The notes under the pieces were generated by a model. The model did not search any database. It had not been told where the DNA came from and worked only from the letters and a program-made list of their open reading frames with translations. From an uncultured Barnesiella sp. (lineage in GTDB: Bacteria; Bacteroidota; Bacteroidia; Bacteroidales; Barnesiellaceae): a stretch of 64,000 bases of DNA. Location: the NCBI GenBank assembly GCA_944320995.1, contig CALUJQ010000010.1:1-64000 (forward strand), in the 5' to 3' direction. The position numbers were made by a program, and so were the translations under genes. Positions 33,010-41,401 of this stretch are shown piece by piece (the first letter of the stretch is position 1; the number at the start of each line of letters is the position of its first letter).

Positions 33010-34106
33010 TCGAGTTTATCGTTAAACTTTTTGAGGGCCACAGCCACCAACGCCACCGTCATCGCAAACAGGATACAGCACTCTTGCCACACGGCCGGGA
33101 ACGACAAGCCGGCAATCATCAACTTACGCACCGCCTCGATATACCACCGAGCCGGCACAATACACGACAGGAGCCGCAAAATACCGGGCATATTCTCCAC
33201 CGGGAAGAGCATGCCCGACAACATGATAACCGGCAACATCAACAGCATTCCCGAGATGATGATCGCCACCACCTGCGTATGTGCCACGGTCGAAATAAAC
33301 AATCCCAATGCCAGAGAAAGCAACAGATAGAGCAACGAAAGGCCCACCAAAACGGCCATCGACCCCGACATGGGTACCCCCAACACATAGTGTGCCAACA
33401 ACAAGATGATCACCAATGCCATGCACGACAGCAAAAAATAGGGTATCATCTTGGCCGAGATAATCCATATCGGACGCACCGGCGAGACCAACAGCACCTC
33501 CATCGTGCCGCTCTCCTTCTCGCGCACGATAGAAACCGAGGTCATCATGGCACAGATAAGGATAAAAATCAATCCCATGATACCCGGCACAAAATTGTAG
33601 GAACTCTTCATCTGCGGGTTATAAAGGACTCTCACCGCCGGCATCATAGCAGCGGCCGAGCCCGAACCGGCGGAATAGAACGTACTCTGCAAATAACTCA
33701 AATCGGTCCCTGCATTGTTGGGATTCGAAGCATCGAGGACAAATTGGACGGCCGCCTCGTCGAGACTGCCGGTAGCAACCCCTTCGATCAACCGGTCATA
33801 ATCTTTTGCAAAAACCACCACGGCTGCAGCCCTGCCGCTACGCAAGACCTCATCGATACGGGATTGATCGATATACCCTTTGAATGTAAAATAGGGATTT
33901 GCTCCCATACGCTCGATTTGTTGCCTCACTGCCTCTGTTCGATGGGGCGCTACGGCAAAAAAGTTGATATTGTTGACCTCGGTCGAAATGGCAAACCCGA
34001 ACAAAAGAATCTGCACTACGGGCATCAGCAGCACAACGAGCATCGTGCGTCTGTCCCGCAGAATATGCAAAGTCTCTTTTTTGACAAAATGTAAAAAACC
34101 GCTCAT
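33006..34106 (-). CDS. ABC-2 type transporter permease (YbhS-like)
   Basis: The 366-residue protein has the same layout as its neighbour: N-terminal helix within RDRRTMLVVLLMPVVQILLF, periplasmic domain (about 45-170) and five further helices with VREKESGTMEVLLVSPVRP near 210. The two permeases are distant paralogues and should form the membrane core of one exporter. The start at 34106 (MSGFLHFVKKE) lies one base after the ATPase stop; a longer frame overlapping the ATPase gene is rejected. Confidence 0.9.
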   Translation of the reverse strand: MSGFLHFVKKETLHILRDRRTMLVVLLMPVVQILLFGFAISTEVNNINFFAVAPHRTEAVRQQIERMGANPYFTFKGYIDQSRIDEVLRSGRAAAVVVFAKDYDRLIEGVATGSLDEAAVQFVLDASNPNNAGTDLSYLQSTFYSAGSGSAAAMMPAVRVLYNPQMKSSYNFVPGIMGLIFILICAMMTSVSIVREKESGTMEVLLVSPVRPIWIISAKMIPYFLLSCMALVIILLLAHYVLGVPMSGSMAVLVGLSLLYLLLSLALGLFISTVAHTQVVAIIISGMLLMLPVIMLSGMLFPVENMPGILRLLSCIVPARWYIEAVRKLMIAGLSFPAVWQECCILFAMTVALVAVALKKFNDKLE

Positions 34107-34107
34107 A

Positions 34108-34848
34108 CTATTCCCTCCGTTTAGCTCCCCGGGCCAGAATCCTGAAAACTTCGTCCATCGACTCTGCGGCATATTGTCGTTTCAATTCGGCCGGCGAGCC
34201 CAACGCCTCGATCTTGCCATCGACCATGATCGACACCCGTGAGCAATACTCAGCCTCGTCCATATAGTGCGTAGTCACAAAAACGGTAGTCCCGCCCGAC
34301 GCCGCTTCGTAAATCATCTCCCAAAACTGCCGGCGGGTAACCGGGTCAACGCCTCCCGTAGGTTCGTCGAGAAAGACCACCTCGGGCCGATGCAGCGTAG
34401 CCACCGAGAAAGCCAGTTTCTGCTTCCAGCCTAACGGAAGGGAGCCGACCAGCGTATTGGCTTCGGACCTAAAATGCAAACGGTTCAACACCGTGACCGT
34501 ACGCCGCAACGTCTCATACCGGCTCAACCCGTAAATCCCGGCATACAACCGTATATTCTCCCGCACGGTGAGGTCGTCGTACAACGAGAATTTTTGGCTC
34601 ATGTAACCGATATGTCTTTTTATCTCTTCGCCCTGCGTCATCACGTCGAAGCCGGCCACCGTGCCGCTCCCCGAGGTGGGATAACTCAACCCGCACAACA
34701 TGCGCATGGCAGTCGTCTTGCCGGCGCCGTTGGCCCCTAAGAAGCCGAATATCTCGCCCCGCCGCACATCGAACGTAATGTGATCGACCGCCGTAAAGTC
34801 GCCGAAACATTTGCACAAATCCTTGACCGTTATAATCACCTCACTCAT
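34108..34848 (-). CDS. ABC transporter ATP-binding protein (second half of YbhF-like)
   Basis: This 246-residue ATPase has Walker A GANGAGKTT near 38-46, Q-loop MSQKFSLYDDLTV near 85, and Walker B VVFLDEPTGGVD near 160. The signature is degenerate, LPLGWKQKLAF in place of LSGGM, which is the form seen in the C-terminal ATPase of YbhF-type proteins. It overlaps the preceding ATPase gene by eight bases. In E. coli the two ATPase domains are fused in one protein; here they are separate genes. It powers the permease pair. Confidence 0.93.
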   Translation of the reverse strand: MSEVIITVKDLCKCFGDFTAVDHITFDVRRGEIFGFLGANGAGKTTAMRMLCGLSYPTSGSGTVAGFDVMTQGEEIKRHIGYMSQKFSLYDDLTVRENIRLYAGIYGLSRYETLRRTVTVLNRLHFRSEANTLVGSLPLGWKQKLAFSVATLHRPEVVFLDEPTGGVDPVTRRQFWEMIYEAASGGTTVFVTTHYMDEAEYCSRVSIMVDGKIEALGSPAELKRQYAAESMDEVFRILARGAKRRE

Positions 34849-35758
34849 GTTGCATCAATTTCATAAAGACATCTTCTATTCCGGCCTGTACCCGACAGAC
34901 AGAGACATCGGAAAATCCCTGCCGGGCCAAATAGTCCACCAGTGAGCCGACCGCGAAATCCTCCCCGGCAACCAAATGGTGTACTGCGCCAAACGGATAA
35001 CACTCCTTCACCCCTTTGGCCCGGCGAGCCTCCACCAGCAGGCCATACATATCGTTGCCCGACAAAGCATACAACGGTTCGTCAAACCGACGGACAATAC
35101 CGTCGGGGGTATCTATTCCCAAAACTTTCCCGCCGTTGACCAGCGCAATACGGTCGCAACGGCACGCCTCGTCCATATAGGGCGTAGAGACGAGTATCGA
35201 AATACCCTTTCGCTTCAACTCGAAAAGCATGTCCCAAAACTCCCCGCGCGAGACGGCATCGACTCCCGTCGTAGGTTCATCGAGAAACAAAACCGAAGGG
35301 CGATGGATCAAGGCGCAACAAAGAGCGAGCTTCTGTTTCATACCCCCCGACAGTTTCCCGGCCCGCCGTTTGCGGAAGGGCTCGATCTGCCTATATATGG
35401 GAGCTATCAAATCGTAATTCTCTTTCACGCTCACCCCGAACAGCGCCGCAAAAAAGTCGAGGTTCTCGGCCACCGACAAATCGGGATAAAGCGAGAAACG
35501 GCCCGGCATATACCCTACTCTCTGACGAATCTCCCGATACTGCTTTACGATATCAAATCCATCGACCGTAGCCGTTCCTTCATCGGGATTCAACAACGTG
35601 GCCAACAACCTGAAAAGCGTCGTCTTCCCTGCCCCGTCGGGTCCGATAAGGCCGAACAACTCACCCCGCCCCACCGTAAACGTGATATGATCGACAGCCG
35701 CGAGCGAGCCGTAACGCTTGGTCAATCCGTATATCTCTATGGCATTTTGTGCAGCCAT
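34841..35758 (-). CDS. ABC transporter ATP-binding protein (first half of YbhF-like)
   Basis: The 305-residue ATPase has Walker A GPDGAGKTT near 37-45, intact signature LSGGMKQKLAL near 135, Walker B VLFLDEPTTGVD near 157 and a C-terminal extension of about 90 residues (after 215) typical of the drug-exporter ATPase group. With the second ATPase it forms a heterodimer in which one signature is degenerate, so one ATP site may be weakened. It lies 27 bases after the membrane fusion protein gene. Confidence 0.93.
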   Translation of the reverse strand: MAAQNAIEIYGLTKRYGSLAAVDHITFTVGRGELFGLIGPDGAGKTTLFRLLATLLNPDEGTATVDGFDIVKQYREIRQRVGYMPGRFSLYPDLSVAENLDFFAALFGVSVKENYDLIAPIYRQIEPFRKRRAGKLSGGMKQKLALCCALIHRPSVLFLDEPTTGVDAVSRGEFWDMLFELKRKGISILVSTPYMDEACRCDRIALVNGGKVLGIDTPDGIVRRFDEPLYALSGNDMYGLLVEARRAKGVKECYPFGAVHHLVAGEDFAVGSLVDYLARQGFSDVSVCRVQAGIEDVFMKLMQHE

Positions 35759-35785
35759 CGGTTTCTGTTTTTTTTAGGTATGTTT

Positions 35786-36679
35786 TTATTTCGAAAGTCG
35801 CACTTCGCCATAAAGGCCTATCTTCAACAAGCCATCGTTCTCGACGGCGATTTTCGCCGCATAAACCAGATTGGCCCGGGTGTCGCGCGTCTGAATGGTC
35901 TTGGGAGTGAACTCGCTCTCCGAGGCAATCCATGTAATACGCCCCGGATATTCATGCTGCTTGTCATCACCATAATCGGCAATGACGGTCACCTCCTGTC
36001 CCACTTTCACGTCGGCAAGTTGGGCCGATGTGAAATAAGCCCGCAGGTAAAGCCGGTCCATGTCGGCCACCTTCATCAGCGGACGACCCGCCGCGGCCAA
36101 CTCCCCGGCCTCGCTATACTTCACCAATACCACCCCGTCGATAGGCGAAACGATGCGGCACTTGGACAAGCGATCCTCGACCTGTGCAACCTGCAACTCT
36201 ACGGCCGATGCATTTGCATCGAGCGACGAAACATTATTTTCAAGGCTCGAGAGCAACGCCTCCAACTGACCGTTCAACACCCGTATCGAGGCATTGATGT
36301 CGTCCAACTGCTTCGTGGTGGCAGCTCCGTCTTTCAAGAGACTCTCCACCCGGTTGCGCTCCCTCTCTTGCTGGGCTATCTGGCTGCGCAACGCCGAGGC
36401 CTGCTTGGCAATATCGGGCCGATTGCTATGAATCGATGCCTGTTGACGTTCGAGCTGCAACTTCTGCAAATACAACTGCACGGTATCTATCGCTCCCACC
36501 TGCCGGCCTACCGACACGGTATCGCCCTCCTCGACGTCGAAATAGAGAATACGGCCCGTTGCCTCGGCCGACACTACCACTTCGGTAGCCTCGAAAGTCC
36601 CCGTTGCATCGAAATCGTCACGATGGCCACACGAGGCAAACAACAAAGTCAAGAGACTGAAAAGTGCTATCTTTTTCAT
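35786..36679 (-). CDS. HlyD-family membrane fusion lipoprotein (YbhG-like)
   Basis: This 297-residue protein is a periplasmic adaptor: lipoprotein signal MKKIALFSLLTLLFASC (Cys17), a lipoyl/biotinyl-like half (TGRILYFDVEEGDTVSVGRQ near 45), a coiled-coil hairpin at about 75-170, the second lipoyl half (RIVSPIDGVVLVKYSEAGE near 178) and a beta-barrel domain. It links the ABC permeases to the TolC-like channel encoded just upstream (12 bases). Confidence 0.92.
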   Translation of the reverse strand: MKKIALFSLLTLLFASCGHRDDFDATGTFEATEVVVSAEATGRILYFDVEEGDTVSVGRQVGAIDTVQLYLQKLQLERQQASIHSNRPDIAKQASALRSQIAQQERERNRVESLLKDGAATTKQLDDINASIRVLNGQLEALLSSLENNVSSLDANASAVELQVAQVEDRLSKCRIVSPIDGVVLVKYSEAGELAAAGRPLMKVADMDRLYLRAYFTSAQLADVKVGQEVTVIADYGDDKQHEYPGRITWIASESEFTPKTIQTRDTRANLVYAAKIAVENDGLLKIGLYGEVRLSK

Positions 36680-36691
36680 CTTATTTGAGAT

Positions 36692-37975
36692 TTATCGGTT
36701 AATCGTATGTTTGAGTTCATAAATGGTTTTCAACAGCTCTATCTCGCGCATGCTGCGAGCCATCGAAGCGGTTGACTCGTCGGTGATTTTCGTAAGCAGG
36801 TCGTGCGTGTCGATGACCCCGTTGCGCAACCGCGACTCGGCCGCCTCGCGGACCGACCGCCGCAAGGCTACGATACGGTCATCGTCGGCCAACGCCCGAC
36901 GCAAACGAGCGATGTTCCCATTGTCCTGTGCCGCCTGCAACTCCATATTGAAGAGGAATATATCGCGCTGTACCTCGACCTGCTGCCGCGAAGTACGCAA
37001 CTTGTTCAGATTGTTTTTTTGAGTGTAATAAGCTCCGAAATTCCACGAAAGTTTCACTCCGAGCAAAGCATTCCAACTCCAATCGCTGTTCATCATTCCC
37101 TGCATAAAATCGAGTCCCGGATAACCGTAGTAACCCTGAGCGAAAAAGCCTATCCGAGGCATCGACGACGATTTTACCAGTTTCTCTTGGGCGGCAAGGC
37201 GATCGATTTTCGCCGCGAACATGGCCAATTCGGGCCGAGCGTTTTCTTTGGCCAACGGTTCCACGACCTCGGGTTTCCATAAAACCCGATCGCCCAACTC
37301 CTGCCCGATAAACAAACCCAACATGCGGCGATAGCTCTCCCGCGAGACTTCGAGTTGGGCCATTTGCTGTCCCACCGTGAGCAACTCGGCCTCCAACGCA
37401 TCGGCATCGCTCTGCATGGCCACACCATTGCGCTGCAATGCCTCGACTTTATCGAGATTGCTCCGTAGCAGCTCTTGGGTCAATTCCGTCTGGGCAATAC
37501 GTGCATCGAACAGAAGAATACCGAAATAGAGTTCATCGATGCGGCCATCGAGAGCATACAGCTCCACATCGGCCGCCGTGCGTTGCTCGGAGGCTTCGGC
37601 CCGGGCGATCTGCCGGTCGGCCGCCGACTTTCCTCCGTCCCAAATGGTTTGGTTCAACTCCAACGCCACCTTATACTGGTCCTGTTTCAGTCCCGAAATT
37701 TCCACCCCCTGCCGAGCCAACATGCCGGTCAGCTCTTCGGGAAACGCAGGCACATCATTCTGCCATGTAGCTTGTGCCGACAACACCACTTGCGGAATCC
37801 ACGCCCGAGCCGCATTGGAAAGCGTATAGGCCTCGGTCTTGTGAATCAAATCGTATTGCCTGATTTCGGGATAATGCTCTCGGGCAAGTTGCCGACACTC
37901 GTCGAGCGTAAGCTGCGCACTCACAGCAAACGCCCCCAGCCAAAATCCAAAAGCTAAAACAACTACTCGTTTCAT
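36692..37975 (-). CDS. TolC-family outer membrane efflux protein
   Basis: The 427-residue protein has a signal peptide (MKRVVVLAFGFWLGAFAVSAQ) and two tandem outer membrane efflux repeats of long helices and short strands (LTLDECRQLAREHYPEIRQYD near 23; ARPELAMFAAKIDRLAAQEKL near 245). A trimer would make the outer-membrane channel for the exporter. It is the first structural gene after tetR, which ends 7 bases before it. Confidence 0.92.
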   Translation of the reverse strand: MKRVVVLAFGFWLGAFAVSAQLTLDECRQLAREHYPEIRQYDLIHKTEAYTLSNAARAWIPQVVLSAQATWQNDVPAFPEELTGMLARQGVEISGLKQDQYKVALELNQTIWDGGKSAADRQIARAEASEQRTAADVELYALDGRIDELYFGILLFDARIAQTELTQELLRSNLDKVEALQRNGVAMQSDADALEAELLTVGQQMAQLEVSRESYRRMLGLFIGQELGDRVLWKPEVVEPLAKENARPELAMFAAKIDRLAAQEKLVKSSSMPRIGFFAQGYYGYPGLDFMQGMMNSDWSWNALLGVKLSWNFGAYYTQKNNLNKLRTSRQQVEVQRDIFLFNMELQAAQDNGNIARLRRALADDDRIVALRRSVREAAESRLRNGVIDTHDLLTKITDESTASMARSMREIELLKTIYELKHTINR

Positions 37976-37982
37976 AATAACT

Positions 37983-38597
37983 CTACTTTTTTATTCTACG
38001 CATGATTACTTCGATATTCTCGGCTTTGCGTAATGCAAAGAACTGCTCCCGGTCAACCGCTATATTGCCAAATATGGGCTCTATAACCGGATAAGCGATA
38101 AAAGGGAATATATTGAGACTGACCGCATCGAGCATGAGCATACGTACATCGACCGACTCGATTTCGCCCTGCCCGGCCAATTTGTCCAGTTCCTGCTGTA
38201 CGCCTTGCATCAGCCGATCTACAATACGCGAAATCTCTCCTCGCATAAGTTCATACCGCTCGGGACGCGAAAAGACCTCGTTGATGATGAAGCGGGGCAA
38301 ATCGGGATTAGCCATGAGAAAATCGAAATGACGCGAGATACCGTCTTTGAGCCGCTCCAGCGGCGGGAGCCCGGGATTGCCAAAAGCCGTAAGTACCGAC
38401 CGCCCCATCAGGCTCATCTTATCGGAGAGAATGCGCTCGAAGAGTTGCTCCTTTGTCCTGAAATAGTAATGCAGCATGGCATGGGTCACCCCTGCCGACC
38501 GGGCTATCGCCGCCGTCTTGGCTCCGTCGAACCCCCGGAGCATAAACTCCTGTTCGGCCGCCTTCAAAATCTCCGCCTCGGTATCTTTGGGTTTCAT
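37983..38597 (-). CDS. TetR family transcriptional regulator (CecR-like)
   Basis: The 204-residue protein has a TetR N-terminal helix-turn-helix (about 8-58: AAEQEFMLRGFDGAKTAAIA and HAMLHYYFRTKEQLFERIL) and a helical ligand domain. It heads the efflux operon and is followed by tolC-like, MFP, two ATPase and two permease genes, the same gene set as E. coli cecR-ybhGFSR. It should repress its own operon, and a perfect palindrome sits at its predicted transcription start (38632-38647). The ligand is unknown. Confidence 0.92.
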   Translation of the reverse strand: MKPKDTEAEILKAAEQEFMLRGFDGAKTAAIARSAGVTHAMLHYYFRTKEQLFERILSDKMSLMGRSVLTAFGNPGLPPLERLKDGISRHFDFLMANPDLPRFIINEVFSRPERYELMRGEISRIVDRLMQGVQQELDKLAGQGEIESVDVRMLMLDAVSLNIFPFIAYPVIEPIFGNIAVDREQFFALRKAENIEVIMRRIKK

Positions 38598-38631
38598 GGA
38601 TTATACAAACAAAATGGTTTAACAAATCCGT

Positions 38632-38680
38632 CTAACAAAATTGTTAGTACAAACATAGGCATATTTCCCATAAAATCCAA
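38632..38680 (-). promoter_or_regulatory. Promoter and operator of TetR efflux operon
   Basis: Minus strand: TTGG at 38680-38677, 19 bases, TATGTTTG at 38657-38650. Just downstream lies a perfect palindrome, CTAACAA-AA-TTGTTAG (38632-38647), placed over the transcription start. This is a textbook position for autorepression by the TetR protein encoded 35 bases away. Confidence 0.72.
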
Positions 38681-38719
38681 CTGCCGTTTTTATTTTTTAT
38701 TTATTTAACAAGCCCTCCT

Positions 38720-38760
38720 CCAAAAAACAGTCAAGGCTGTCCCGATACCCGAGACAGCCT
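38720..38760 (-). terminator. Rho-independent terminator of the saccharopine dehydrogenase-like gene
   Basis: CAAGGCTGTC (38730-38739) pairs perfectly with GACAGCCTTG (38751-38760); on the minus strand a U run (38720-38725) follows three bases after the stem. It ends the transcript 35 bases after the stop codon. Confidence 0.85.
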
Positions 38761-38795
38761 TGGCCTATTATCGCTTGAAAATAATCGACAAACCA

Positions 38796-39992
38796 CTACA
38801 ACTCGATGTCGCCGTTGAATACCTCGTGCCAAGGCAAGCCCTGCTTGTTGAGTTGCTCCATGAAGGGGTCGGGATCGAACTCCTCGACGTTGTAAACACC
38901 CGGTTTTTTCCACTGGCCGGTAAGGAACATCATGGCCCCTATCATGGCCGGGACTCCGGTGGTATAACTTACACCCTGTGCGCCGGTTTCGAGGTAAGCC
39001 GCATGGTGGCTGCAATTGTTATAGACATAATAAGTAAGCTCTTTGCCCTCTTTGTCGATACCCCTGATGCGGCAACCGATCGAAGTCTCGCCGGTATAGT
39101 TCTTACCGAGGTCTCCCGGGTTGGGCAACACAGCTTTAAGGAACTGTATTGGAACGATCTCCACGCCATTGTACATAATAGGATCGATGCGGGCCATGCC
39201 GATATTCTGGATTACCCGCAAGTGGGTGAGGTACTCCTGCCCGAAGGTCATCCAAAATCGAGCCCGTTTGATCGTGGGATAGTTCTTTACCAGCGATTCC
39301 AACTCTTCGTGGTAAATAAGGTACGACTCCTTAGGCCCAATATTGGGATAGGTAAGCGGGCGGTGTATTTCATGCGGCTCGGTCTCGATCCATTTCCCAT
39401 TCTCATAATATTTACCCTTTTGGGTCACCTCACGGATATTGATTTCGGGATTGAAGTTGGTGGCAAAAGCCATACCGTGGTTGCCGGCGTTGCAATCGAC
39501 AATATCGAGGTAATGCATCTCTTTGAAATAGTGCTTGGCGGCATAAGCGGTATATACGCCGCTCACCCCCGGGTCGAATCCACAACCGAGGATAGCGGTG
39601 AGGCCGGCCTGTTCGAAGCGTTCGCGATAGGCCCACTGCCATTTATATTCATACTTGGCCTCGTCGAGCGGCTCATAATTGGCCGTATCGAGGTAGTTGA
39701 CACCGCAATGCAGGCAGGCATCCATAATCGTCAAGTCTTGATAAGGAAGAGCCACATTGATGACAATATCGGGTTTATGTTTCTTAAACAACGCCACCAA
39801 ATCTTCTACCTTGTCGGCATCGACCCGGTCGGTCACAATACGGTTTCCGCCTATGGCCTCGGCAATAGCGTCGCATTTCGACTGGGTGCGACTGGCCAAA
39901 ACGATTTCGGTAAACACATCGGGGTTCTGCGCCACCTTATGCGCGACCACCGTCCCTACGCCTCCGGCGCCGATAATAAGTACTTTTCCCAT
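38796..39992 (-). CDS. Saccharopine dehydrogenase family, likely carboxynorspermidine synthase
   Basis: The 398-residue enzyme starts with a Rossmann motif (KVLIIGAGGVGTVVAHKVAQ; Gly8, 10 and 13) and has ALPYQDLTIMDACLHCGVNYLDTA near 88, GCGFDPGVSGVYTAYA near 142 and TGVPAMIGAMMF near 355. Length and motifs match the carboxy(nor)spermidine dehydrogenase branch that makes polyamines in Bacteroidota by reductive condensation of a diamine with aspartate semialdehyde, rather than lysine-pathway saccharopine enzymes. The partner decarboxylase is not in the window. The ATG at 39992 is chosen because a promoter box lies just upstream. Confidence 0.85.
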   Translation of the reverse strand: MGKVLIIGAGGVGTVVAHKVAQNPDVFTEIVLASRTQSKCDAIAEAIGGNRIVTDRVDADKVEDLVALFKKHKPDIVINVALPYQDLTIMDACLHCGVNYLDTANYEPLDEAKYEYKWQWAYRERFEQAGLTAILGCGFDPGVSGVYTAYAAKHYFKEMHYLDIVDCNAGNHGMAFATNFNPEINIREVTQKGKYYENGKWIETEPHEIHRPLTYPNIGPKESYLIYHEELESLVKNYPTIKRARFWMTFGQEYLTHLRVIQNIGMARIDPIMYNGVEIVPIQFLKAVLPNPGDLGKNYTGETSIGCRIRGIDKEGKELTYYVYNNCSHHAAYLETGAQGVSYTTGVPAMIGAMMFLTGQWKKPGVYNVEEFDPDPFMEQLNKQGLPWHEVFNGDIEL

Positions 39993-40040
39993 TTCTATAT
40001 CTCTTATTTCAATTTTTTGTATTTCGCAAATAGGTAGATG

Positions 40041-40048
40041 CAAAGATA
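40041..40048 (-). promoter_or_regulatory. -7 box of the polyamine dehydrogenase gene
   Basis: Minus-strand TATCTTTG is a perfect match 49 bases before the ATG at 39992. It excludes a longer frame starting at 40043. Confidence 0.6.
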
Positions 40049-40107
40049 GTATTTCTTGGGAGATTTCGCCTCACAAACCCCGCCTTTTTCAAACCGCATA
40101 AAAACAA

Positions 40108-40142
40108 AAGCCGGAGTGCGTATTTCAAACGTTCCCCGACTT
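40108..40142 (-). terminator. Rho-independent terminator of pdxA
   Basis: On the minus strand a stem of 9 pairs including two G-U pairs, plus two more after a mismatch (40142-40130 with 40120-40108), is followed by a U-rich run at about 40110-40101. It lies 38 bases after the pdxA stop. Confidence 0.7.
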
Positions 40143-40180
40143 TATTATCAAAAACAGATGATTGCTTTACTCCAAAGATT

Positions 40181-41281
40181 TTATTCGTCCTTATCGGTAT
40201 CGGTGGTCAAATCGAGAACCTCCTTATCGCCACTCTTGTCGAAATACTGTTTGCGAAGCGGCGATGCTGTTATCTCCTTGTAAAAAGCCCTGTTGCGATA
40301 GAGGTCGAGCGACAGGTAGAGAGCATGGCGGAACGATTGTTCGTCGGCTTTGTTTTGGCCGGCAATATCGTAAGCCGTACCGTGGTCGGGCGAGGTGCGG
40401 ATTATGGGCAATCCCGCCGTAAAATTCCCCCCGTTCTCCATAGCCAATGCCTTGAACGGGGCCAGACCTTGGTCGTGGTACATGGCCAATACGCCGTCGA
40501 ATTGCCGATAATGTCCTGTCCCGAAGAATCCATCGGCCGGATAGGGCCCGAAGCAAAGTAGGCCCTTGGCGTTCGCCTCTTGTATGGCAGGCTTGATAAT
40601 CTCGATCTCCTCCGTACCCAAGAGGCCGTCGTCCCCGGCATGAGGGTTCAACGACAAAACAGCAATGCGGGGTTTCACCACACAGAAGTCCTGTTTCAGC
40701 GAATGCTCAAAGATTTGCAGTTTTTCAAGAATCACTTCTTTGGTAATGGCTCCCGAGACTTGCGAAAGCGGCAGATGCCCCGATACCAGCGCAACCCGCA
40801 AAGTATCGTCCAACAATATCATCAACGATTTATGTCCCTGTCCCAAACGCCGTTCGAGATACTCGGTATGACCGGGAAAATCAAATTTTTCGGACTGTAT
40901 GGCGTGTTTGTTGATCGGAGCGGTCACTATCGCATCGATCAATCCGGCCTCTATATCGACTGCCGCCCGTTCAAGAGCCGCATAGGCAGCCTCGCCGCCT
41001 ATGGCCGTGGCTTTACCTATCTCGACTTTCACATCATCGTCAACACAAGTAATCAAGTTCACTTTATTGGCATCGGCAGCCGTTGCGTCGGTAATGATAT
41101 TGAAGTTTACGGCCGGTATGTCGAGCGCTTTCCGGTGATAGGCGGCTACTTTGGCCGAACCATATACGACGGGAGTACAGATTTCGAGGATATGGGGATC
41201 GGACAATGTTTTGAGGATCACCTCGTACCCTACCCCGTTAATATCGCCTTGGGTAATTCCCACTTTTATTTTACGTTCCAT
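40181..41281 (-). CDS. pdxA: 4-hydroxythreonine-4-phosphate dehydrogenase
   Basis: The 366-residue enzyme begins KVGITQGDINGVGYEVILK, a PdxA hallmark, and has metal-binding histidines in FPGHTEYL (near 140), LNPHAGDDG (near 210) and MYHDQGLAPFK (near 270), plus NGGNFTAGLPIIRTSPDHGTA. It oxidises 4-phosphohydroxy-threonine in the DXP-independent-start arm of vitamin B6 synthesis in the cytoplasm. The Bacteroidota form is slightly longer than that of E. coli. pdxJ is not in the window. rlmN lies upstream on the same strand, 120 bases away. Confidence 0.96.
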   Translation of the reverse strand: MERKIKVGITQGDINGVGYEVILKTLSDPHILEICTPVVYGSAKVAAYHRKALDIPAVNFNIITDATAADANKVNLITCVDDDVKVEIGKATAIGGEAAYAALERAAVDIEAGLIDAIVTAPINKHAIQSEKFDFPGHTEYLERRLGQGHKSLMILLDDTLRVALVSGHLPLSQVSGAITKEVILEKLQIFEHSLKQDFCVVKPRIAVLSLNPHAGDDGLLGTEEIEIIKPAIQEANAKGLLCFGPYPADGFFGTGHYRQFDGVLAMYHDQGLAPFKALAMENGGNFTAGLPIIRTSPDHGTAYDIAGQNKADEQSFRHALYLSLDLYRNRAFYKEITASPLRKQYFDKSGDKEVLDLTTDTDKDE

Positions 41282-41401
41282 AATTCAAATTTTAAATTCC
41301 ATTCTCATGCCGCAATCGCACCGGCATGAATTTTCGGAGCACTAAGATAACAAAAATCCCCGAGATTACTATCGCACCGGGAACTTTCTTGCTCGAATCC
41401 C

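Noticed and set aside
34976..36688. Open frame of 570 codons antisense to the ABC ATPase and HlyD-like genes
   Set aside because: The minus-strand genes show full family motifs; the antisense frame has none and no start signal.
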